From NCBI GenBank assembly GCA_041686935.1, contig JAWLCW010000017.1, positions 1 through 64,000 on the forward strand: 64,000 nucleotides of DNA. The letters run 5' to 3'. Origin of the DNA: Mariniphaga sp041686935. Lineage in GTDB: Bacteria; Bacteroidota; Bacteroidia; Bacteroidales; Prolixibacteraceae. Of this stretch, positions 35,455 through 44,286 are shown piece by piece. The translations under genes and the position numbers were made by a program. The notes under the pieces were generated by a model. It was not told where the DNA came from. It saw only the letters and a program-made list of their open reading frames with translations, and did no database searches. How positions within the stretch are numbered: the stretch's first letter is position 1; each line of letters begins with the position of its first letter.

Positions 35455-36423
35455 ATGGATGAACATTCTGAAAATAATATCCTCGTTCCCCAAAATTACA
35501 GCAATAGGCCGGAAGATTATAAAACTTTAATTCATTCAATTGTAAATGGAGATATTGCTTTTTCTGTTCATGGCAACCAGCAGTCTTCCGAAAATCGTGA
35601 AGATTTGATAAAAGATGCTTTAAAAGGTATAATTGCTGATAACCAAAAGTATTCCGCTTTATTCTTAACTGCTCCGGCCGGTTATGTGGTTTTAAATGAA
35701 AATTTAAAGGTGCAGGAAGCAAATAGGATGGCTGGCTTACTGCTTGGCCGGGAACCCGACAATTTGAAAGGAACCGGTTTTAATGATTTTCTGGAAAACG
35801 ATTATCAGGATTCTTTCCATTTTTTTATCAAAAATTTGAAAGCCGGGAAGACAGACGGCTGCAGGTTAAAACTGAAAAATGATTCAGGATTTTATGATTT
35901 TCGGGGAACTACCGGTTTAGAGAAAGAATCTGAAAATCAGACATTCAGGATAATGTTTTTTAATTTATCCGAAGGAACAAGTTCAGACTTGCATAGCCAA
36001 TTGGAAGGTGATATAGAATATGCCCCCGACCAAAAACCTAAACCAGGTGACGGGATTTTGAAGGATTTGACCATATTGGTTGCCGATGATGATGAATTAG
36101 CACGGATTTATCTTGGTCAGCTTTTAAACGACAAATGCCGGAAGGTATTGTTCGCCGAAAATGGAAAAGAAGCCGTTGAGATTTTTCAAAATAGCAGGGA
36201 AATTGACCTTATTCTGATGGATATAAAAATGCCCGTTTTGGATGGTTATTCTGCAACTATCAAAATTAAAGAGATCGACAAAAAAGTTATTGTTATTGCG
36301 CAAACAGCTTATGCACTCGCCAGTGACCGGGAGAAAGCCCTGGCAGCCGGTTGCAACGATTACCTTGCAAAACCACTGATGAAAAAGGATTTGTTCTCGG
36401 TAATTGAGAAGTTTTTTAAATAA
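35455..36423 (+). CDS. PAS domain-response regulator receiver protein without kinase or output domain
   Basis: A 322-residue cytoplasmic protein. A poorly conserved N-terminal region (1-75) precedes a PAS-like domain (about 76-175, GYVVLNENLKVQEANRMAGL) and a receiver domain (about 200-322). The receiver has the acidic pair in VADDDELAR, phospho-acceptor D256 in LILMDIKMPVLDG, Thr in AQTAYA and Lys in YLAKPL, so it should be phosphorylated. There is no histidine-kinase core and no DNA-binding output domain, and no kinase gene lies beside it. It probably acts by protein-protein contact or as a phosphate sink in a phosphorelay. Confidence 0.85.
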   Translation: MDEHSENNILVPQNYSNRPEDYKTLIHSIVNGDIAFSVHGNQQSSENREDLIKDALKGIIADNQKYSALFLTAPAGYVVLNENLKVQEANRMAGLLLGREPDNLKGTGFNDFLENDYQDSFHFFIKNLKAGKTDGCRLKLKNDSGFYDFRGTTGLEKESENQTFRIMFFNLSEGTSSDLHSQLEGDIEYAPDQKPKPGDGILKDLTILVADDDELARIYLGQLLNDKCRKVLFAENGKEAVEIFQNSREIDLILMDIKMPVLDGYSATIKIKEIDKKVIVIAQTAYALASDREKALAAGCNDYLAKPLMKKDLFSVIEKFFK

Positions 36424-36434
36424 ATCAGTTTTTA

Positions 36435-38669
36435 TCAGGGAGATACCTCGCTGAAAGTAATATTTTTATCGTTTCCAATCCGGATATATCTTCTGCTTTT
36501 TAAAGTTTCTGATGAGTTTTCATTTTTAAATTCCGAAAGAATGAGATAACCACCTTCCTTCTCGGGCAAGGAGATGAAATATGGAATGTTTTCCCTGCCA
36601 AAAGATTTTATTTCAACTTTTTGACTGTTTTCGGAAATTACTTTTCCATCCCCATCCAAAAGTTTCACGGTTATTGTTCCTGACGATTTTAGCTTCAAAT
36701 CATTTATTCCCACCAAATTGAAAACCAACCTTTCGCCCGGCTGGTAAAAACCGTTGGGGAAGTAGCGCTGGTCAGCCAAATCAATAAAAACGTTTGCAGG
36801 AGCAAATGCATGTTTGAACCATTTTAGCGAAAGCCCGGGTTCAAGGTTTTTTATATGGTTTATGTACCAGTCTCCGGTGTAACCGTAATTGTTGGTCAGG
36901 TGGCAAAATGAAAGTACGCCGGCCATAGTGCGTTCGGCGCGAATCCATTCGGTTTCGCATGAAAGCCAGTAGGCCTGCATTTCACGGCGCTGTTCGGGTG
37001 TGGCATCTTCACCCAGCAAACTGTCGTACATGTTTTTGGTGAGTTTAGCCGGCCGGCCGTCTCGCCAAAGCCAGTTCCATCCGTATTCGTTTACCAGTTG
37101 GGTGGCAGAGGCTTCCAGGTATTTTAAATGACCGGTTTCCCAGTCGTCCATTTTCCCCAACCGGTAAGGGTTTTCTTTCAGGAACTCGTAGGGATTTTCC
37201 TGCTGGATTAATTGCCAGCCTGCCCGGTAGAGGTGCGGTTCGTCCATAGGATCCACTCCCGCCAAATCGGTTTCCTGCATGTAACCTGCATCCCAAATCC
37301 GGGTCGGATCGAGTTGCTCCAGTTCCAGAATCAGTTTGTTTCCAATAAAATCGTTCCAGTTTTCGTTGATGGCATCCCAGATTACAATGCTTGGATGGTT
37401 GCCGTCGCTCCAAACCCAGTCGGTGAATTCTGTCCGGATTTGTTCGTCCCAGCCATGATTTTGCCAGTACAACCATTCGTTTTGAAAAACCATTCCGTAT
37501 TCATCAGCCAAATCGTACCAGAAATCAGGAGCAATTCCCACGCAAATGCGCATAGCATTCCAGTCAATGGCTTTCGGGTCGTCAATCAGCATTTTTTTCA
37601 CCCACTCCCGATCCCATGGCAGCGCCTGGCAGTCGGGATCCTCAAAAAACCGGTGCAGCGTTATGTTGCTGCCGCGCAGGTAATATTTTTCACCATTCAG
37701 GTAGAAGAATTTTCCACGCCGTTCAAAATCACGTATTCCGAACCGGGTTGTTGAAATATCCGAAAGTTTATCGCCGTCATAGAGTTTTATTTCGGCCTCA
37801 TATAAAAACGGATTTTCGGGCGACCACAAATGAAAATTTTCCAGCGGGATTTCGGTTGCAAGTTGCGTTTCATTGTCACGTGTGGTTTCGCCTTCGATAA
37901 TCCCGGTAGCGATTTCTTTTCCCGATTTCCTTTCTTTGATTGTAATTTCTGCTTTCACTTTATCCTGCATGGGATCGCCGTACATCACCTGTTGCGGATA
38001 AAAATTGCGAACCAGGAGTTTCACCGTAACTTTTTTGTCTTTCACCGAAGGCAGTGCCAGCTTTTTCAGTACTTTTTGTTTACCTGAAAAGGAAAGCAGC
38101 ACATCGTCCCAGATGCCGGGAATGTAATTTGCCTTTTCTTTGTCTGTACTTCCGGCAGCCCAGGGAGGAAGCCAGATGCGTTCACCCACACGAATCAGAA
38201 TTTGGTTGTCTTCTCCGAACTTTAGAGCCTGTGTTACTTTTAAATCAATGGGAGTGTAACACGAAACCGACTGCCCCACATCCATTCCGTTCACATACAC
38301 CTGCGTCACATATTTGCTTTTCAGAATGGATAGCATCGCTTCCGTTCCTTCCAGTTCCGCCGGAATGTGAATGTTTTTCCTGTACCAACTGTACCGTGGT
38401 TCATATTCCAGATCGCGGTAGTCCGAGGCTTCTTCGCTTACGGTTTGTTCCGGTTTCTTGAACAGTTTTTCGTAGCTTTCAATTCGCGGTTCGGCCAGGT
38501 GAATGAGCCCCGGCACCGGACATTTTCGTGTGAATTCTGCCGGAGGAAAGGCACGTACAGTCTGCTCAAAGTCCCAACTGCCGTTCAGGTTTATGACTTT
38601 CCCTTCGTTTTGGGCAAAAGCTGAAACGGTTATAAATAGAATCAGGATGGACGAAGTAAGGTTTTTCAT
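36435..38669 (-). CDS. Exported glycoside hydrolase family 2 protein
   Basis: A 744-residue enzyme with a signal peptide (SSILILFITVSAFAQ). The GH2 sugar-binding jelly roll starts at INLNGSWDFEQ; an Ig-like domain and the TIM barrel follow. The acid/base is E436 in IWDAINENW and the nucleophile is E528 in LVNEYGWNWLW. Family members are beta-galactosidases, beta-mannosidases, beta-glucuronidases or exo-alpha-L-arabino enzymes; the exact sugar is not evident. It lies downstream of hexokinase in the same direction, 158 bases away, in the SusCD-free carbohydrate cluster. Confidence 0.88.
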   Translation of the reverse strand: MKNLTSSILILFITVSAFAQNEGKVINLNGSWDFEQTVRAFPPAEFTRKCPVPGLIHLAEPRIESYEKLFKKPEQTVSEEASDYRDLEYEPRYSWYRKNIHIPAELEGTEAMLSILKSKYVTQVYVNGMDVGQSVSCYTPIDLKVTQALKFGEDNQILIRVGERIWLPPWAAGSTDKEKANYIPGIWDDVLLSFSGKQKVLKKLALPSVKDKKVTVKLLVRNFYPQQVMYGDPMQDKVKAEITIKERKSGKEIATGIIEGETTRDNETQLATEIPLENFHLWSPENPFLYEAEIKLYDGDKLSDISTTRFGIRDFERRGKFFYLNGEKYYLRGSNITLHRFFEDPDCQALPWDREWVKKMLIDDPKAIDWNAMRICVGIAPDFWYDLADEYGMVFQNEWLYWQNHGWDEQIRTEFTDWVWSDGNHPSIVIWDAINENWNDFIGNKLILELEQLDPTRIWDAGYMQETDLAGVDPMDEPHLYRAGWQLIQQENPYEFLKENPYRLGKMDDWETGHLKYLEASATQLVNEYGWNWLWRDGRPAKLTKNMYDSLLGEDATPEQRREMQAYWLSCETEWIRAERTMAGVLSFCHLTNNYGYTGDWYINHIKNLEPGLSLKWFKHAFAPANVFIDLADQRYFPNGFYQPGERLVFNLVGINDLKLKSSGTITVKLLDGDGKVISENSQKVEIKSFGRENIPYFISLPEKEGGYLILSEFKNENSSETLKSRRYIRIGNDKNITFSEVSP

Positions 38670-38720
38670 GGTTCAGATTTTTTAAAATTTCAGACTCAGG
38701 AAACAAGTCAGTTTAAAAGA

Positions 38721-38763
38721 TTTTGGTGTTTTTGCCGTCATTTTCAACTCAAAAACACCAAAA
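38721..38763. terminator. Long inverted repeat between hexokinase and GH2 genes
   Basis: TTTTGGTGTTTTTG (38721-38734) pairs perfectly over 14 bases with CAAAAACACCAAAA (38750-38763), with a 15-base loop. On the minus strand it is followed by TCTTTTAAAC. It probably ends the hexokinase transcript; the flanking T/A tracts would allow function in both directions. Confidence 0.7.
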
Positions 38764-38782
38764 CTTTAAATATCAGACAACG

Positions 38783-38816
38783 CCTCTGTTTCCCTCCCTT
38801 TTGGGGAGTGCAGAGG
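38783..38816. repeat. G/C-rich extragenic palindrome
   Basis: CCTCTG (38783-38788) with CAGAGG (38811-38816) encloses CTCCC with GGGAG, followed by a GGGGTGGGG tract just after the hexokinase stop. Such G-rich hairpins look like interspersed extragenic repeats of Bacteroidota genomes; whether further copies exist cannot be seen here. Confidence 0.5.
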
Positions 38817-38827
38817 GGGGTGGGGCT

Positions 38828-40111
38828 TCAATTCACAATTGCTGCAATTCCGGCCCCTATGAGACTCGAGTTGGGTACTTCCACAATTTCATAAAAACGA
38901 CGGTTTTCGCCCGAAAAGAATCCCTGAAGGAATGCTTCGAACATCAACTGGAAGTTTTTCATTTTGTAGAATGTGGTTCCTTCAATGGTCATCAATACAG
39001 GCTTATCTGCTGATTTACCTTTTCCGGTTTTCAGGATTACTGCAGCCAGACTGGCAGCCGTTAATTTTGCAGCACGGGTAATCAGTGCATTGATAATTTC
39101 AGCGGCAGCCTCTTTGTCTTCCTTACTCATTAAAACTGTTGTAAGTGTATTCGCAGGCAAATCGACACCACAAACGAAATTGTTTACTTCTTCGGAGGTC
39201 AGTTCATCCATGTTTTTCATTTTAACTTTACTTTCGGAACTGAAAACCTCTTCGGCAGCAGCCATTTTTAATGCAGTGGTGCAAAGTCCGCCAAAATAGC
39301 CGCCGGAAATCATTTTTTCGAATGTATAACGGCCGGGCTGTTTTGTGGTGTTATCAAAAGCGATATCAATATCGGTTCGCGGCATTAAACTGAAATTACC
39401 TGATTCAATGTTGATAATCATGTTTCCTTTCGGGTCGAGGTCTGCCGTTTTTGTAATGTTCTTGTTTTTCTCGATGTAACAAGCGTTGGTTCCTGTACCA
39501 AGAATGAAACCAATGTATGTATCGAATTTACGACCTGCTGTGGCAGCCTGTCCTGCCAAAAGGGTTGAAACCGTGTCGTTCATCAAAACAATATGTTTTC
39601 CCGGGGTGCCCATTGCTTCGAGCAAATTTTCACCTACCATCTGGCCAATTACTTCTGGTGCTTTTACTTCCTTGCTCCATTCCAGTAGTTTTCCGTCTTT
39701 GTTGGGAAACATCTCAACCGCATAGGAAAAACAAAACCCGATTTTTTCTGAAACATTCTTGTAACTTGTAAGATAAGCAGCCAGCGTGGCAAAAAATTCC
39801 TTGTTCGACAACTCTTCGTCGATGGCAGGCATTTTTCTTTGCTGCAGGTTTTCGGTAACCAGGTTCATGTCATTGTCGAACGACATTTTTACCGCCCTGA
39901 AGTTGGTGCCACCCGCATCGATAGCCACAACCGGTTCGTTGGGTTTAATTTTTCCCTCGGCACTCAACCAGGTCGGTATCATCTGCAGAGAACCCGGTTT
40001 ACCTTCGAGACCATTTTTCATATCTGCAATAAAATCATCGGTAATTTTTTGAATGTCAATTTCCGAAGAATAAAGTTTGTGTACTTTTAAAAATTGTTGT
40101 GTTTTGTTCAT
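38828..40111 (-). CDS. Hexokinase of eukaryotic type
   Basis: A 427-residue sugar kinase of the hexokinase fold with both halves: phosphate loop AIDAGGTNFRAVKMSF, sugar-binding segment GFCFSYAVEM then KLLEWSKEVKAPEVIG, catalytic Asp in LMNDTVSTLLAG, and GFILGTGTNACYIEKN. Bacteroidota often use this eukaryote-like family instead of GlcK. It phosphorylates hexoses entering the cytoplasm; here it lies among exported glycosidases and a sugar porter, so it likely traps the released hexoses. Confidence 0.92.
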   Translation of the reverse strand: MNKTQQFLKVHKLYSSEIDIQKITDDFIADMKNGLEGKPGSLQMIPTWLSAEGKIKPNEPVVAIDAGGTNFRAVKMSFDNDMNLVTENLQQRKMPAIDEELSNKEFFATLAAYLTSYKNVSEKIGFCFSYAVEMFPNKDGKLLEWSKEVKAPEVIGQMVGENLLEAMGTPGKHIVLMNDTVSTLLAGQAATAGRKFDTYIGFILGTGTNACYIEKNKNITKTADLDPKGNMIINIESGNFSLMPRTDIDIAFDNTTKQPGRYTFEKMISGGYFGGLCTTALKMAAAEEVFSSESKVKMKNMDELTSEEVNNFVCGVDLPANTLTTVLMSKEDKEAAAEIINALITRAAKLTAASLAAVILKTGKGKSADKPVLMTIEGTTFYKMKNFQLMFEAFLQGFFSGENRRFYEIVEVPNSSLIGAGIAAIVN

Positions 40112-40170
40112 ATTTATATATTTTAAATTGTTAAACGCTAAAGCTATTTTTTATTCTGTTTTTTGCACAG

Positions 40171-40220
40171 GGCTAAAGTCCTGTTTAATAGGTGAAGCAT
40201 TTCAAAAGAAGGCTTTAGCC
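40171..40220 (-). repeat. Inverted repeat after the fucosidase gene
   Basis: GGCTAAAG (40171-40178) and CTTTAGCC (40213-40220) form an 8-base stem, with the smaller palindrome CAGG..CCTG inside the 5' arm. The 3' arm touches the fucosidase stop codon. It may serve as the transcription end of that gene or be an extragenic palindromic repeat. Confidence 0.5.
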
Positions 40221-41596
40221 TATAGTCCATTTTCTATTTTAAATACCCAGGCATACGGACTGGGATTGGTTACCGGCGATAAAACTGGTGGAGTAATTGT
40301 TAGCGTATTTCCCGATTTTTTCGACCTGATATTTCCATCAAACCCAAGCATGGAAATTTTTCCTGCATTTTTAATTCCTTTTACTACTAACGTTTTTTCG
40401 GGAAATTCAGTACAGAGAACATACAAATCATTTCCTTTTTTTGTGAAGTAAACATTTTCTGTATCATTTACTGCTGAACCTTCCCACTTTCGGGTTTCGT
40501 AAATGGCTTCGCCGTTAATGTCGAGCCAGTTACCCATGTCGAGCAAACGCTGCTGCTGGATCACCGGAATCCGTCCGTCGGCAGTTGGCCCAATATCAAG
40601 CAAAAGATTCCCACCACCGGCTACTTTTGCAATGAGCAAATCAACCAGTGCATCCGAAGTCATGTAGTTGTCCAGGTCTTCAATCTGGTTGTAGCCAAAG
40701 GAAGTTCCAATTCCACGGCACTCTTCCCAGGGACGTTCAATTTCGCCCACACCTTCACGGTCGTGCACCAGGTCGTATTCCGTAGTGAAATATCCGCCAT
40801 GGACACCGCGGGTTTCCTTGCCCCAGCGATCGTTCACAGCAACGCGATCTTTCACCGGCGTTTCATTGTACAACCAGGCCAGAAATTCGGTGCTTTTCCA
40901 CTTTTCGCTGGGATGGTCCCACTCGCCGTCGGTCCAGAAAATATCTGGTTCGTAACGGGTAACCAAATCTTTCATTTGCGGAATCATGTGGTCATCCACG
41001 TATTTTTCGAGGTTGTTGTGATACAACGGATTGTACCATTCATATAACGAATAGTAAAATCCCATGTGCAGACCGGCATCTTTTACCGATTTGGTCAGGT
41101 CGCCGCACAAATCGCGGTGCGGACCTATGTCCACGCTGTTCCAGTTCCAGCTTTGTTCGCTGGGCCAAAGGGTAAAACCTTCATGGTGTTTCGAAGTGAG
41201 CACCACGTATTTGGCGCCGGCTTTTTTAAACACATCTGCCCAATGATCGGGATCAAAATGCTGTGCCTTCCACATCGGCGCAAAATCCTGGTATTTAAAA
41301 TTTTCGCCATACCTATTGTTGTGATAGGCACGGAAGAGTTTTCCTGCTTCGCTTTTTTCGTTTATGCGCCACCAGTACCATTCCGAGTATTTGGCATATA
41401 TACCAATGTCGGCATCGGCAGGTGCCCAGGCCGGAACGGCATAAACTCCCCAGTGAATAAAAATTCCGAACTTCACATCCTCGAACCATTGCGGTACTGG
41501 CCTAGTGTCAATGGATTCCCAAGTGGGCTGATATTTCTGTGCAATTATCTGCACAGAAAAAAGTAAAAAGAGAATCGAAAGAATTAAATTTTTCAT
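40220..41596 (-). CDS. Exported alpha-L-fucosidase, GH29
   Basis: A 458-residue enzyme with a signal peptide (LSILFLLFSVQIIAQ). GH29 signatures: WFEDVKFGIFIHWGVYAVPAW, GAKYVVLTSKHHEGFTLWPS, GFYYSLYEW, and nucleophile D223 in PDIFWTDGEWDHP. The C-terminal VAGGGNLLLDIGPTADG is typical of the family, with a short beta-sandwich at the end. It releases L-fucose from glycans, most likely in the periplasm. It is followed by an extragenic palindrome and preceded (105 bases) by the UroD-family gene. Confidence 0.95.
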   Translation of the reverse strand: MKNLILSILFLLFSVQIIAQKYQPTWESIDTRPVPQWFEDVKFGIFIHWGVYAVPAWAPADADIGIYAKYSEWYWWRINEKSEAGKLFRAYHNNRYGENFKYQDFAPMWKAQHFDPDHWADVFKKAGAKYVVLTSKHHEGFTLWPSEQSWNWNSVDIGPHRDLCGDLTKSVKDAGLHMGFYYSLYEWYNPLYHNNLEKYVDDHMIPQMKDLVTRYEPDIFWTDGEWDHPSEKWKSTEFLAWLYNETPVKDRVAVNDRWGKETRGVHGGYFTTEYDLVHDREGVGEIERPWEECRGIGTSFGYNQIEDLDNYMTSDALVDLLIAKVAGGGNLLLDIGPTADGRIPVIQQQRLLDMGNWLDINGEAIYETRKWEGSAVNDTENVYFTKKGNDLYVLCTEFPEKTLVVKGIKNAGKISMLGFDGNIRSKKSGNTLTITPPVLSPVTNPSPYAWVFKIENGL

Positions 41597-41658
41597 TTTT
41601 GCTTGTTTTTCTTTTTTTTATATCATTTTTGATTTAATTGTCTTTTTTTGTCAACTGT

Positions 41659-41674
41659 CCCGATAACTATCGGG
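41659..41674. repeat. CCCGATA/TATCGGG palindrome
   Basis: A 7-base perfect stem with a 2-base loop between the fucosidase and UroD-family genes. This sequence type is a frequent extragenic palindrome in Bacteroidota. It has no following T run, so I do not call it a terminator. Confidence 0.5.
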
Positions 41675-41700
41675 TTTACCGACTGCGGCTGTTCTCTACT

Positions 41701-42960
41701 TCATCTCCCGTTAAATTCCCGAATCGCTTTCAACATGGCAACAAGGTTTTCAACCGGTACATTGGCCTGAATGTTATGTACTGTATTGAATACAAATCCA
41801 CCGTCTTTTATAAAAATCTCGCAATTGCGCAGCACCTGTTCACGGACTTCTTCGGGTGTGCCGAATGGCAATACTTTTTGGGTATCGATACCTCCGCCCC
41901 AGAAAACCAGGTCGCGACCGTATTTTTCTTTCAGTTTTTTGGGATCCATGTTGGCGGCGTTTATTTGCACCGGATTAATGATGTCGAATCCCGCCCGGAT
42001 AAAACCATCCAAAAAAGGTTCTACCGCCCCGCACGAGTGCTTAAAGGTTTTCCACTGAGTATGCTGATGAATCCAGTCGTTCATCTTTTTATAGTACGGA
42101 AGCCAAATATCTTCAAACTGTTCCAGCGAACAAAAAGTTGAATCCTGCGTGCCAAAATCGGTTCCGCACATAAAAACGGCGTTCACTTTGTTGCCCACCA
42201 CCGAATAAATCCGTTTCAGGTTTTCGATGGCAATTTCTGCCTGTTTTTCGTATATCTTTTTGATGTATTCCGGCCGGCTTATCGTACTCATGTACCACTC
42301 AGCCACATCGCGAATTCCTTTCGGATGACGGAGCTGCATTCCGGGAACCAGGGCAATGTCGCCAAGTGCTGTTCCTCCAAAAGCTGCAATTACCGCTTTG
42401 CCTGAATAATATGCCTTGTCCACTTCCACCCTCCAGTGCTCCAAATCTTTTTCAGTTACAAGACCAAACTCTTCCAGGTTATCTTCCACATTCAGTTTTT
42501 CATTATCAATGGGTTCCTGCCGGATAATGGCATCGAAAAAATAACCGGTTTTGGGCATTCGCGCCGAGGGTGGAATGGAAGTATCGCCTTCGGGGTGCAT
42601 GAGCACATCGCCTTTATCGTCGTAAGTCACATTAAAATTCATCGGAACCATTACGCGCTGTCCCCAGGGAGTTTTCCATTCTTTATACGGTGCATGGTTG
42701 TGAAATCCGAACATATTGTTTTTCCCCCAGGCCCCTATCACGTCCATGCCGACAGAGTCGATGAGTTCCCAGCCCACTTCGCCAAGCATTTGGAAAGGTT
42801 CAATCACACGTATGGGTTTTCGCTGCAACCCAAAGTGCCTTCGCAGGCGCGAAATGGCATGGATGTGAATGCCGGTTACCGCGGTTGAACCGAGGTCGAG
42901 CACCACACGGTCGGGTTGCCGGTGATTTACAGTTTTTAAAAATTGTTCTCTTGAGTTCAT
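41701..42960 (-). CDS. Uroporphyrinogen decarboxylase-fold (MtaA/CmuA-like) protein
   Basis: A 419-residue protein of the UroD superfamily, longer than heme-pathway HemE and without its signature. Visible: NSREQFLKTVNHRQPDRV, MKTGYFF-like segment, VNAVFMCGTDFGTQDSTFCS, FKHSCGAVEPFLDGFI (His and Cys near residue 310 suited to zinc) and VFWGGGIDTQKVLPFGTPEEV. Relatives transfer methyl groups in corrinoid systems. No corrinoid protein or activase gene is in the window. Next to a fucosidase it might act on methylated sugars or their products; that is speculation. Confidence 0.8.
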   Translation of the reverse strand: MNSREQFLKTVNHRQPDRVVLDLGSTAVTGIHIHAISRLRRHFGLQRKPIRVIEPFQMLGEVGWELIDSVGMDVIGAWGKNNMFGFHNHAPYKEWKTPWGQRVMVPMNFNVTYDDKGDVLMHPEGDTSIPPSARMPKTGYFFDAIIRQEPIDNEKLNVEDNLEEFGLVTEKDLEHWRVEVDKAYYSGKAVIAAFGGTALGDIALVPGMQLRHPKGIRDVAEWYMSTISRPEYIKKIYEKQAEIAIENLKRIYSVVGNKVNAVFMCGTDFGTQDSTFCSLEQFEDIWLPYYKKMNDWIHQHTQWKTFKHSCGAVEPFLDGFIRAGFDIINPVQINAANMDPKKLKEKYGRDLVFWGGGIDTQKVLPFGTPEEVREQVLRNCEIFIKDGGFVFNTVHNIQANVPVENLVAMLKAIREFNGR

Positions 42961-42996
42961 ATATTGTTTTTTCAGATTTTTATTGAATTAATTTCG

Positions 42997-44181
42997 CTAT
43001 AAAAACACTGGGAAAATCGTTCTGTCGATTTCGTTATATTTTTTGCTGATTAAATAAGTTTCACTAATCCCTAATTTTTCTGCAAGATAAGTTGTTCTTT
43101 TTAAATCCTTCGCAGTAGAATTAATTTTTACCTCAAACGCAATTTCTTTATTCAACACAAAATCAATCTCCGCTGTATTCCGTAGATTATAATAGCTTAA
43201 TGTTCCGTATTCTTTTAGTTGGTTGGCAATAGCATTTTCAAAAAGCTGGCCTTCATTTACTTTTCCAATAATATTTAAAATACCGGTATCGGCAAAATAA
43301 ACTTTTTTCCCTCCGGCAACACTTCTGTCAATGTTTTTTGAGAATTTTGGTACCAATTCCAAAAAGAAAACTCCCTGTAAAAATTCGAGATAATTGTAGA
43401 TTTTTACCCGGTTAACTCCAAGTTCGGCCGACAACCTGGTCACATCGAGGATATTACCTGTTCGTGGCACAAGCAGCAAAATGAGATCGCGCAATTCCCG
43501 AATGTCTTTTATATCAGCCAAAACTTTGATATCCTTTTCGAAAAATGAAGCAAAAATATTTTTTAATACTGCATTTTTAGTTTCTGTGTCTTCCGTTAAA
43601 ACAACTTCTGGGAATCCTCCAAATTCAACGAAATTGGAATAATCGGCACTCCTTTTTTCATATTCTATCTTGTTTTGTTGCTGAAGGATATTTGAGAAAT
43701 CGGTTTTTGCCAGATTGTTAATTTCCAATTTATTATGAAAGTAGAGGTATTCCATAAAACTTAACGGAGGTAATACAAATAAAAATTTCCGCCCGCTCAA
43801 CGACTCTGGAAACAGGTTTTTTAAGTAGTAATTTGAAGAACCGGTAACAATATATTTTACATTAAAATGGTCGATGTGATATTTTATAATTTTTGTAATT
43901 TCAGGCAAATTCTGGATTTCATCAATAAAAATAAAAATTCTTTTTCCTTTTGAATTGATTGTTTTTTCGAGATTTTGGAAAATTTTGTTGTAATCAATCT
44001 CTTCGAACTGTATCGTGTCCAGTGGATTATCAAAATCGAACCAAAGCTTTGGTGCGTCCACCTCATTGTAAAGCTGTTGCATAAGGGTTGTTTTACCAAC
44101 CTGTCGCATTCCGGTAATAATCAATGCATTTTTATTGTCGATGTATTTTTTAAGCGTATGAAAAAGAAAACGTTTTTTCAT
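42997..44181 (-). CDS. AAA-type ATPase with DUF4143
   Basis: A 394-residue protein. Walker A is in GMRQVGKTTLMQQLYN (about 20-35) and the Walker B region in IFIFIDEIQNLPEI. The segment SNYYLKNLFPESLSGR follows, and the C-terminal DUF4143 has a nuclease-like core (AEIDFVLNKEIAFEVK, a D/E-x-K pattern). This family is common, often horizontally transferred, and its function is not settled; some members are linked to toxin-antitoxin-like or defence roles. The gene looks more AT-rich than its neighbours and has a cluster of palindromic repeats upstream, which fits a self-regulated acquired gene interrupting the sugar cluster. Confidence 0.88.
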   Translation of the reverse strand: MKKRFLFHTLKKYIDNKNALIITGMRQVGKTTLMQQLYNEVDAPKLWFDFDNPLDTIQFEEIDYNKIFQNLEKTINSKGKRIFIFIDEIQNLPEITKIIKYHIDHFNVKYIVTGSSNYYLKNLFPESLSGRKFLFVLPPLSFMEYLYFHNKLEINNLAKTDFSNILQQQNKIEYEKRSADYSNFVEFGGFPEVVLTEDTETKNAVLKNIFASFFEKDIKVLADIKDIRELRDLILLLVPRTGNILDVTRLSAELGVNRVKIYNYLEFLQGVFFLELVPKFSKNIDRSVAGGKKVYFADTGILNIIGKVNEGQLFENAIANQLKEYGTLSYYNLRNTAEIDFVLNKEIAFEVKINSTAKDLKRTTYLAEKLGISETYLISKKYNEIDRTIFPVFL

Positions 44182-44199
44182 TATAAATCATTCGTTTTT

Positions 44200-44259
44200 T
44201 GCAAATTTGTAAAATATTTTTTACAAATACGTGCAAATTTGTAACGTAACTTTTACAAA
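44200..44259 (-). promoter_or_regulatory. Cluster of TTTGTAAAA/TTTTACAAA operator-like repeats
   Basis: The 13-base TGCAAATTTGTAA occurs twice (44200-44212 and 44232-44244), 32 bases apart, about three helical turns. Inverted copies TTTTACAAA occur at 44219-44227 and 44251-44259. The set begins 19 bases upstream of the DUF4143 ATPase start. The regular spacing suggests a binding site for a dimeric regulator, possibly the gene product itself or an unlinked factor. Confidence 0.55.
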
Positions 44260-44276
44260 CCTGTTATAAAACAGGT
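44259..44276 (-). terminator. Hairpin after the beta-helix gene
   Basis: ACCTGTT (44259-44265) and AACAGGT (44270-44276) form a 7-base stem with a 4-base loop, 11 bases past the beta-helix gene stop. The T run on the minus strand is weak (TTTG), so termination is plausible but not certain. Confidence 0.5.
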
Positions 44277-44286
44277 GTCTTTTGGG

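Noticed and set aside
35455..36423. PAS-receiver protein considered as a hybrid histidine kinase
   Set aside because: No H box or HATPase motif anywhere in the chain.
41066..41566. A 166-codon open frame antisense to the GH29 gene
   Set aside because: Complementary to a strongly conserved fucosidase; no protein-like features of its own.
41701..42960. UroD-family gene considered as hemE
   Set aside because: Longer than HemE, lacks its N-terminal signature, carries a His-Cys pair typical of methyltransferase relatives, and no other heme gene is nearby.
42997..44181. DUF4143 ATPase considered as a core member of the sugar cluster
   Set aside because: No enzymatic or transport link to sugars; its promoter region and base composition set it apart.
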